The notes under the pieces: model-generated
Databases searched by the model: none
Told to the model about the DNA's origin: nothing
Seen by the model: the letters and a program-made list of their open reading frames with translations, nothing else
Translations under genes and position numbers: made by a program
Source: Paragorgia papillata
Taxonomy: Eukaryota > Cnidaria > Anthozoa > Scleralcyonacea > Coralliidae
DNA: 64,000 bases
NCBI GenBank assembly: GCA_035771165.1
Contig: JAWNZC010000322.1
Span: 1,864,501-1,928,500 of the forward strand
Direction: 5' to 3'
Part shown: piece after piece, positions 1 to 64,000 of the stretch
Layout: each line of letters begins with the position of its first letter
Numbering within the stretch: position 1 is the first letter of the stretch

Positions 1-140
1 CTGTTATTTTATAAATGACTATAAAAAAATCAAAACATTTGCTTACTTCGTCCACATAACAGATGGCATACGTAAATTACCACTAACTAATGCGGTGATT
101 AAAAGATATGTATGGTAGTTTCTGTTTGTTTCTGGTAGTG

Positions 141-177
141 CTAACCCTAACACAATCCCTAACACTAACCCTAACTA
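141..177 (+). repeat. Interstitial telomere-like repeat
   Basis: Degenerate CTAACCCTAA units (complement of TTAGGG) in a short run. A similar run lies at 26465-26530. Such runs are common internal sequence in animals, so this does not mean the window is telomeric. Confidence 0.75.
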
Positions 178-323
178 TTATGTCGACCTTACATGAAGTA
201 GTTAAATTGGCTTAAATTATGTCCAAGATTTCTGTTTCTAATATTAAAATTAAAACAACGTAAGCGCTGGTACAGAGTTAAATTTCTCGAAAACATAAAC
301 TAATATAAAAGCTAATGACAAAC

Positions 324-57088
<56,765 letters not shown>

Positions 57089-57504
57089 TTTGATAACATT
57101 CGTTTCCAAGTCTCCTGTATTTTTGCTTATGGCCACGGCCACCTCAGACCCCCCACGGTGAACACACTCAAAGAAATATATTTTAATGGTAAGACTTTTA
57201 ACCTAACTTTAACAATAATTTATTATGAGTACTTCATTTATATTCATAAAAAAATTTCTCCCAATATGAAATTATGACGCATATTGAAATTATGTGTACA
57301 GCTGTGAAATAAACATCTGGAAATATTTGCAAAGCATTGTGGTCTATAGGCGCTGCCCGGCAGGGGGCCCCAGGGGATGTCGGATGTTCTTATGAGGATT
57401 CTGACATTCCGTCATTTTCACATATTTATTGGGAAATCGTCAGTCGTCGTTGAACTGGATATAGTTTTCCATCATTTAAATATTGGTAACGAAGTTTCAA
57501 ACAG

Positions 57505-57560
57505 TTTCTTCAAAAACTCATTAATAATTCATGAGGAAAACACAAAGGAAAATCATGACC
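57505..57560 (+). repeat. CATTAATAATTCATGAGG conserved repeat, copy 4
   Basis: AAAACTCATTAATAATTCAT, GAGGAAAACACAAAGGAAAA. Other copies at 9346-9366 (core only), 20157-20215 and 37150-37222 (inverse). Confidence 0.75.
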
Positions 57561-57904
57561 GTGACGTGTCTCTACAGTGTGTATCAAAAAAATTCGAACC
57601 CTTAGAAAATGCATTAGCATTCTTTTCAAACAACCTATTGTAGTAGTTTGAAAGCCCTAAGCACTTCGCTGAACCCACAGATGCGTAAAACACACGGTCT
57701 TATACACCTGGGAAATTAAGATAACTTGAAGTGTATGCATGGTGAAAGTATTTAAAAGCTTTTTCGCTTCGTTTAACTTATGTGCTGATTAATTTATAAC
57801 GCAGCGCTTTTAGGGCTCTTTTTCTTCGATTTTGCGGCTCAGACAACTTCAATTTTCAAAATTGATGTCTATACGATACGAGTTTGTTATATGTAGTACG
57901 CGTT

Positions 57905-57985
57905 TTATCAGATCTAAAACACTGGGCTATCGCCTCGTGTTTTACATCTGATAAAACACTGCTGCTCGTGTTTTAAATAGTACAT
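57905..57985 (+). repeat. Repeat shared with 20480-20560
   Basis: CAGATCTAAAACACTGGGCT, ATCGCC..GTGTTTTA and GATAAAACACTGCTGCTCGT, GTTTTAAAT are shared with 20480-20560. Confidence 0.75.
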
Positions 57986-59365
57986 AAAAAATACAGAACG
58001 TTGCAACAGGTTAATAAAGGTACGAAAATGGATTTCTATTCTGCTGCTTAATTGTCCCTACATGAGATCGGCGGCTGGCTTCCAAGGTCCTTTATGTCGC
58101 AATTAAACTGCAACAAAACTAGAATGTTTATAAAACAATGCCTGACAGTTGCACAGTCATACTGTAACAACCAGTTTTTCTCCATTTATTTTCAGTTATT
58201 TCAACTGAAGTTTTTCAAATAAGAACCTGTTATAATTTTCAGGCTAAAAAGGTTCTTATAAAATGGGGGTCTAAATAAAAGGCAAATTTTAGCCTAATGG
58301 TTCTTAATTCATAGGTTCTTATACACGGGTTTTTATTGTAATCCAACAAACGTTTGATATAATGATGAATTTCCCATTGTTATACTGATTAATTTTTTTG
58401 GAAAATTCCTCGCAGAAATCGCTGAAAATGCACTTCTAGGGCATGTGAAATTCAATTCGGGGGGCTTCGCGCCCTAGGTCCCCGGGGCCGATGGCCCTTT
58501 TCAGTTTGGGCCAAGGGGCACCCTAACCCAAAGCTACACCACTGAGCTGGGCCAACTGAGCATACCCACGTGCAGGCTGCGAGGGAGACTACCTGGCTAA
58601 AAGGCTAAGTATGAATGTTTTAATGAAGTAGCTTGACTTGGAATTCTCAGGCTACAAGAACCCCTGTATTTTCTGAAAGTTAATTTTAGGCACGCACACA
58701 GCTAAAACTCAACCCATCTACACAATACAACTCTTGTATATTACATGTATGATTCAAGTAATTCTGGCATAGGGAATTGTCAACATGTCAACATATTTCT
58801 TGTTTGGATTTGATATTTGTGCAATTCCAAAAAAAATCTCATCTCCACATGTGAAGCAAAATATACTTAATTAAAGGTGATCCACAATGGAATCTGCAGT
58901 TGCTTCTAGAAAGTGGCCTCATACAGTATCAATATTTGTTGATGTTTCGTAAATTTCTCAGGCTAATTTTGTTGTTAGCTAAACGAGAGTGGATAAGTGA
59001 AGAATCCAATACAGTATTATGTTATTGTAAATAAACTTGTGAAGATGCACATTTTACACTACAGATTTAAATACACTCCTTGGCACCTAGTATGTTACAC
59101 CACGCATCATGACATGTTCTAAATTCAATACCAAAGTTAACCATTTTAGAATTGACACCCTGGGATTGGTGAGACATATTGGCTAAGGGCGCATTCACAT
59201 GACAATTTATTAGTTCAAACATATTAAATAAAAATCTAATAGATTTGCAAAGTAAATATTTAAATTTGACATATTTAACATAAAACATGTTCTGACTGGT
59301 GGTATACAGTACATGTTTGATGGCAACAACTGTAGTTATAAAGTAATGTCCATGATCTTGTCAGT

Positions 59366-60472
59366 TTAATCAACTATCTCTTCATCATCTTGTTTTTGTA
59401 AGAAAACTTTGATTAATGTACATCGTGCAGAGCCACAGTTACAAGGTACTGGGTGTGGCTCATCATCACCCAGTACCTCAACCTTAATGTTGTAATGACG
59501 ATGGTTTTTCACACTTTGTGACAATTCAATACCAAAACCAACCACGTCTCCATCATCAAGTTTGATTTCAACTGGGAGAACAATCACAGTTTGTTTCCAA
59601 TGGGTAGATGGACTGTCTGGGGCTGTAGACAAGATAGTTTTATTATGATCACCAGACATTGGAAACTCACAATCAAACCATAAAACAATACCCCGGCAGA
59701 CATCATCACAAGAACTCGATATAAAGTACTTCATCTGAAGTGTCTTTATATCATCTAAATGAACACTCATTAAATCAAAGCTTTGAGCAATTTCAGGTTT
59801 ACACAGGAGTTCACTGTTATTAACAACCATAATCTGAGGTGATGTCTGCTTGCTCTGTAAGGCTAACTGCTTAACGACAGAGAAATCGTACCCATACACA
59901 TTGTCCCAAAATTTAATCTCTTTCTCGTAGAAAGCTTGCAAATTCGAGGGGCAGGCATATATAGTTGCTCTTGAGGGAAACATACTGCCTGAATGTTTTA
60001 AAAATTTATCACGTGCTAAAATAACCGAAGACAACATTGACTCGTGTAATAAATAAAATCCCATCCATTCAGATATCAAAACGTCCACTTTCTCTGAATT
60101 AGGAAGAATGAAATCCTCTATTTGACAACTGAATACTTCAATGGTCCCCCCTAGATTGTTTTGTTTCACAATATCTCGAGCTATCAGAGCTACACTGCTT
60201 GCTTCAATAGCGTAGACCTTTCTTGCTCCAGCTTCTGCTGCAAACAACGACAGTACTCCAGTACCAGCTCCAACATCCATAACTACTTTCCCTTCAAATA
60301 AAGATCGATTTTCTAAAATGGCGTGTCTGTACGACTCCATGCGAGGACGGTCACTCAACATGAGGCGATGGACGTCCAAGTTTTCATAACTTGAAAAATA
60401 TGAAGAATTTTCATCTTGATTTTCTGAACAGTCACTTTCTGAACTGTCGACCTCTTCATTGTTTGCCTCCAT
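59366..60472 (-). CDS. PRMT6-like protein arginine N-methyltransferase, single exon
   Basis: Type I-like protein arginine methyltransferase of 368 residues. It would transfer methyl groups from S-adenosylmethionine to arginine side chains, probably of histones and other nuclear proteins. Motifs in order: an acidic Glu/Ser-rich N-terminus (about 1-24); the YF..Y helix (SSYFSSYENLDVHRLMLSDR); motif I VMDVGAGTGVLS (about 65-76); VYAIEAS (post I); the double-E loop SEWMGFYLLHESML with both glutamates; and the THW loop in SPSTHWKQTVIVL. The C-terminus carries a cysteine-rich CNCGSARC stretch and ends in acidic EEIVD. An intronless frame, length near 370 and WF..EFP...STAP..P.THWKQ favour PRMT6 over PRMT1/8; PRMT2 is the main alternative. 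Start at 60472 is the first in-frame ATG before the acidic leader. An ATTAAA overlaps the stop codon and an AATAAA on this strand lies at 59206-59211. Intact by reading. Confidence 0.93.
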   Translation of the reverse strand: MEANNEEVDSSESDCSENQDENSSYFSSYENLDVHRLMLSDRPRMESYRHAILENRSLFEGKVVMDVGAGTGVLSLFAAEAGARKVYAIEASSVALIARDIVKQNNLGGTIEVFSCQIEDFILPNSEKVDVLISEWMGFYLLHESMLSSVILARDKFLKHSGSMFPSRATIYACPSNLQAFYEKEIKFWDNVYGYDFSVVKQLALQSKQTSPQIMVVNNSELLCKPEIAQSFDLMSVHLDDIKTLQMKYFISSSCDDVCRGIVLWFDCEFPMSGDHNKTILSTAPDSPSTHWKQTVIVLPVEIKLDDGDVVGFGIELSQSVKNHRHYNIKVEVLGDDEPHPVPCNCGSARCTLIKVFLQKQDDEEIVD

Positions 60473-60649
60473 TACTCCAGTTTTAAATTAAACAATTTCG
60501 AGTGAAATCCATGTGAGAAAACACGAAAAGAAGGCTGAAATGATTTGAGACCAATCACGTGTTTCTAATTTCGCCATTTTGGGGAACTATTCTGTGCCCG
60601 CACTAAAAACGACCTGCGGTAGTGCGGGCGGTTAGAAATGTATAAATGA

Positions 60650-60763
60650 AATTTAATGTAATGTTATGTAATGTAATGTAATGTAATGTAATGTACTCGT
60701 AAGTCGTAAAGCAACGTAATGTAATGTAATGTAATGTAATGTAATGTAATGTAATGTAATGTA
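60650..60763 (+). repeat. TAATG pentamer array
   Basis: About 20 GTAAT units in two blocks separated by CTCGTAAGTCGTAAAGCA. Situated about 180 bases upstream of the PRMT6-like start codon. Confidence 0.93.
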
Positions 60764-61239
60764 ACAATCTCAAACGCTTCTGGTACTGAATCTGATAAGA
60801 GTCATATACATGTAAGACGTACGCAGTCAAAAGACGCAGCGGAGGAATTGCAAAATTGCCTGATCAATGAGATTCAGAATAACAGGCATGCATATTTTCA
60901 ATATTACTAATCTGCTAATCATAATAGACCCCTGAAGCCTATATTAACATAAAAATATCAAATATGACTGGCATTGATGACTAAATTTACAAGAAATTGC
61001 TCCTTTGTCGTCTTTCATTATAATTAAAGTATGCAATTTTGAAAACACAACCGCTAAATGGCTATCCAATTTTTATGAACCAGCCATTTATTATGATCGG
61101 CTATAAATCTTATATAGGGGTATTATGGCATGGCTTCAGACCTAAAAATCAATATCTTTTATATCTTCTAGAGATTTTAACCAAAGTCAGTAAAACTTGT
61201 CAAACATATTTATTTAATATATACAGTAGCCAGGTAGTT

Positions 61240-61700
61240 ATATATACAGTTTTGTTTCCATGACTACAAGGTCACGTGACTGGCTGGTGGATTATTAATT
61301 AAATCCATATTGGATTTCAATTTGAGCATTCTTGCATACATAGAAAAACAGTAAAATATTAATTTACTATAAAAACAGCCTAATATGATCCAGATGTCTA
61401 TTTAGTTTGCCATACTAACTAGAAAGTTTGTAAAAAATTATGATAAATGCAACATTTTTTAATAGCAAAATATTTTCTTCCATGTCATAATTTCTTTTAT
61501 ATTTTTGTTTATAATTATTATACTTATTGATTCCCACTTTTCAACTTAGCATGGTAAACTTAAAAATAGTTTGGATGATTTTAGGCTGTTCTTATAGTAA
61601 ATTTTACTGTTTTTCTATCAATATGCAGGAAAGCTCAAATTTAAATCCAATATGGCCGCCAATCAGCCACGTGACCTTGTTTTCATGGAAATAAAACTGC
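61240..61700. mobile_element. Foldback MITE, AAGGTCACGTGACTGGC ends
   Basis: CAGTTTTGTTTCCATGACTA..AAGGTCACGTGACTGGCTGG..AATCCATATTGGATTT..TTGAGC and inverse copy ending GAAATAAAACTG. Arms about 85 bases. Confidence 0.82.
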
Positions 61701-62137
61701 AACTTTATACTACCTTCTGTATAATAAATATGTTTGACGTTCAAATAGAGAGCCATATTTTAGCAGGTAGCCCATTCAGCAACGAAACGCACTGGTATTC
61801 AGAGGGGCCCTGCAAAATTTACACGTGTACAAGAAATAAAATTTACAAGGGGAAAAAAAAGAAAAAAGAAAAAATTATAAAAAAATACAAAAAAATTAAA
61901 CTAAATAACAGTTACATAGAAAAATAGACAAAATCCCTGCTTCCACCCGTCGCAATGGCGTCGCCACAGCAACCGCCTATACACCACTTCGAGCTGATGG
62001 AAACCAGGCCCCACTATAAGCTATTTATAAAATAGGTTGCGTCTTACGCACGCTGTGATTGGTCAATTACCGTGTTTATATCAGGCTATGTAAACACGGT
62101 TGTGATGTCACGGCACATTTTTTAGCCTTATTTCATA

Positions 62138-62330
62138 AAAGAAATAGAAAATGGATGCCCTGTGTTTATATAACCTGATGCAAACACTCGAGTGAGTTGG
62201 GAAAATTCGAAAGTACTTATGTAAACCCTCGCCTACGGCTCGGGTTCACATAAACTTTCGAATTCTCCCAACTCACTCTCGTGTTTGCATCAGGCTATAT
62301 AAACACGGGCGGCCATTTTCTATTTCTTAA
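62138..62330. mobile_element. Foldback within repeat shared with 42590-42775
   Basis: GAAATAGAAAATGG..CCTGTGTTTATATAACCTGA, TGCAAACACTCGAGTGAGTT and inverse ending CGGCCATTTTCTATTTC. Arms about 85 bases. Confidence 0.83.
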
Positions 62331-62507
62331 ATATACATATAAAAGACTAAAATGTTACAAATACGAATTTTAAAACTCTGCAACGAAGTTGATGGTAATA
62401 TAATAGACAATCAATGTAATACTGATACTGCGAGTCACATCCCCTCATCAGATGAATCAGAGGAAATATTGCGTTCACAATTCGCACCTGATGACAGGCT
62501 AGAGGAG

Positions 62508-62675
62508 TTCGTCGTTATTCCAAAATGGCCGCCAATTAGAATTATTTTCTGTGCATATAAATTAGCCCTTATGAACTCGTTTTCATGTGGGAAATTCAAA
62601 ATAATTTTTACTTTAAAACGAGGTCATAATAAGGTAAAACAATTCTAATTCGGCGGCCATTTTGGAATAAGGTCT
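62508..62675. mobile_element. Foldback MITE, TTATTCCAAAATGGCCGCC ends
   Basis: GTTATTCCAAAATGGCCGCC, AATTAGAATT and inverse AATTCTAATTCGGCGGCCAT, TTTGGAATAAGG. Confidence 0.85.
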
Positions 62676-63220
62676 ATGGACCGGTGAAAATACGATTAAG
62701 AAAAGGTTTGAGGGGTTGTAAATTACAGTGCCCTGAATAGTTAGCTGCGGGCAACTAGCTTTCAGGCACCTTCTGCCTGCGAGTTCGTTCGCTTGTTCGT
62801 TCGTTCGTTCTACGCTGCTCAAAGACTACAATCTAGTTATATAGCCTCTAATTAATAATTTAGTGATTAGAACACCCAAGTGAAACGTCCAGAAACGAAA
62901 GATAATTCATTTTGGCCTAACTATAGAGTACCTCAAAACCCCACATTTTAACAAGACTACAGCAAACACTGAAACACATCGTAGCAATACATCAATATAT
63001 AATTAATTCCTAAAACTAAAAGTTATTTGATATTCCTAGATATATTCCTTACTTATTCCTAGATATTCTTAATATATGACGTAACGTATATGATAAACTA
63101 TTATTAAAAGAACGTAAAAAACATCATTAATAAAAAAAAGTCTTGCATCTTATGCTTCTAAGAAAAGTTGTAAAAAATATGGAATAATTCTAAATTATAT
63201 TTATACTATGTTATATTATA

Positions 63221-64000
63221 TTATACGATTTCAACATCTTCATCGGCATCTCTTAATTGTGCAATAGCTTGACAAGTATCTCGAAGGTTGCTGTACTTCG
63301 TTCCCCAATTCAAAACATCATCCCAGTTTAACGATTCTGGTATCGGATCACAAGGGCCGTCCACACTGCTTTCCTTATCGTATTCATCAATATTCAAATT
63401 TTTAAAAGAATTCTTTCGGATCTTAGGAGAATCAGAGTTATGTGTTTGCGACAAGAGATGGCTGATATTATGTCTGTTCTCTTCATCATCGTAACTTGGT
63501 CGTCTTTCGTAATCATACTCACTAACAGTAAAACCACCATCAGAACTCTCGCCTGAACTTTCTGGATGTTCCAACGGCTCGAAGGATTCAGGAAGATTAG
63601 ACAACTGTCTTTCGTCACCGGAATCTCCTGACTCGGAGAAACGTTCTAAAGAAGGTTTATATCGCAAACGATCAGTATCTAAAGATCGCGTTGGGTTACT
63701 GGAATAATTAAAGTCACTGTACGTTGCTAAACTACCAATGCTATATTGTTCAGCTTCCTCGATATCTATCGAATAATTCTGCATTTCTATACTTTCTGGT
63801 TCATCCGAAGGAGTGGTAGATCTTGACGATCGTCGAGTATCCTTGAGATAACCTCGGTTAATAAGATACGGAACTTTTCTGTCGTAGTTAAAAGGCGCTC
63901 GTTCGGAGCGAGATTGTCTTTTACGAGTAGGTGTAGAGTTTGCGTTAGAAGGAATAGAAGAAACATTGAGATTTGCTGCAAGATTGGTAACACCGTACTC
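63221..64000 (-). CDS. Cadherin-family cytoplasmic tail (Dachsous-like), C-terminal part
   Basis: The frame is open from the right edge to a TAA at 63221-63223, giving 260 codons in phase with position 64000. Composition is that of a cytoplasmic tail: Ser/Asp/Glu-rich, no membrane segment, several basic patches (RKRQSRSER) and many possible phosphosites. Near the end, LNWDDVLNWGTKYSNLRDTC followed by QAIAQLRD resembles the W..(I/L)LNWG..F..L..VF..IA.L motif at the C-terminus of Dachsous-type and related large cadherins. The last residues, DVEIV, fit a class III PDZ ligand (x-acidic-x-hydrophobic). The extracellular cadherin repeats and membrane helix would lie to the right of the window. Family assignment is by motif only; another large protocadherin or Fat-like receptor is possible. 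Confidence 0.65.
   Translation of the reverse strand, partial: EYGVTNLAANLNVSSIPSNANSTPTRKRQSRSERAPFNYDRKVPYLINRGYLKDTRRSSRSTTPSDEPESIEMQNYSIDIEEAEQYSIGSLATYSDFNYSSNPTRSLDTDRLRYKPSLERFSESGDSGDERQLSNLPESFEPLEHPESSGESSDGGFTVSEYDYERRPSYDDEENRHNISHLLSQTHNSDSPKIRKNSFKNLNIDEYDKESSVDGPCDPIPESLNWDDVLNWGTKYSNLRDTCQAIAQLRDADEDVEIV

Larger units (their letters stand above)
57089..59365. other. Intergenic region upstream of TAF1, downstream of PRMT6-like gene
   Basis: This gap must hold the TAF1 promoter and 5' leader, because both genes run on the minus strand. I see no TATA box I would trust. It contains repeat pieces: the CATTAATAATTCATGAG element (57505-57560), a segment near 57905-57980 shared with 20480-20560, and a GGTTCTTATA repeat at 58180-58330. 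Nothing coding was recognised in 58340-59365. Confidence 0.6.
60473..63220. other. Intergenic region between PRMT6-like gene and cadherin tail
   Basis: Repeat-rich spacer. It holds a TAATG pentamer array, three foldbacks (61240-61700, 62138-62330, 62508-62675) and a short GTTC array at 62789-62812. A plus-strand open frame at 62352-62648 starts between two foldbacks and runs into the second one; I do not recognise its product. The PRMT6-like promoter should lie just above 60472. Confidence 0.6.

Noticed and set aside
141..177. Chromosome end
   Set aside because: The telomere-like units are degenerate and a second run lies at 26465, with gene exons on both sides.
1..323. Further TAF1 exon after 324
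   Set aside because: I looked for the GPxSxYT continuation of bromodomain 2 on the minus strand and found no frame with good splice sites.
60603..60830. Minus-strand frame with repeated LHYIT
   Set aside because: Translation of the TAATG pentamer array.

Overview
This window is eukaryotic nuclear DNA from an animal. It is AT-rich and intron-dense, with GT-AG splice sites, non-LTR and Penelope-like retroelement fragments, tRNA- and 5S-derived SINE pieces, and very many short foldback (hairpin) DNA transposons. The mix of conserved metazoan genes and this repeat content suggests a marine invertebrate. A cnidarian is my best guess, from resemblance to repeats I recall from corals and anemones, but the sequence does not prove it.

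Three protein-coding genes are supported, all on the minus strand. (1) TAF1, the largest TFIID subunit, fills about 1-57.1 kb. I traced 44 coding exons from the start codon at 57088 down to the second bromodomain at 324. Their lengths and phases chain without a break (4660 coding bases, about 1553 codons). The C-terminal exons lie beyond the left edge. (2) A single-exon PRMT6-like arginine methyltransferase of 368 codons lies at 59366-60472. (3) The last 260 codons of a cadherin-family (Dachsous-like) cytoplasmic tail lie at 63221-64000 and run off the right edge. TAF1 and PRMT6-like proteins both act in transcription or chromatin in the nucleus; the cadherin is a membrane protein with no evident functional link to them.

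Region by region: 0.3-8.2 kb holds the two bromodomains. 8-20 kb holds the basic region, the zinc knuckle and the helical linker. 20-32.7 kb holds the acidic/coiled region and the central TAF1 core with the winged-helix segment. 35-46.5 kb holds most of the conserved TAF1 core. 46.8-57.1 kb holds the N-terminal segment. 57.1-59.4 and 60.5-63.2 kb are intergenic and repeat-bearing.

The introns carry the accessory content: hairpin MITEs with TTAA-type ends (putative piggyBac-like), two Mutator-like elements with 11-bp target duplications, a pogo-like element with a transposase remnant, several Penelope-like fragments with hammerhead-ribozyme-like motifs, three LINE remnants with coding sequence, three copies of a 5S rRNA-derived SINE, a tRNA-Thr-derived palindrome, and long microsatellites. 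No insertion interrupts a TAF1 exon.

I see no operon, CRISPR array or clearly new gene system. The most unusual observations are a TTAA-bounded 50-bp duplication flanking a MITE, the hammerhead-like Penelope fragments, the composite 5S/tRNA SINE, a GC-AG intron in TAF1, and a possible in-phase cassette exon.
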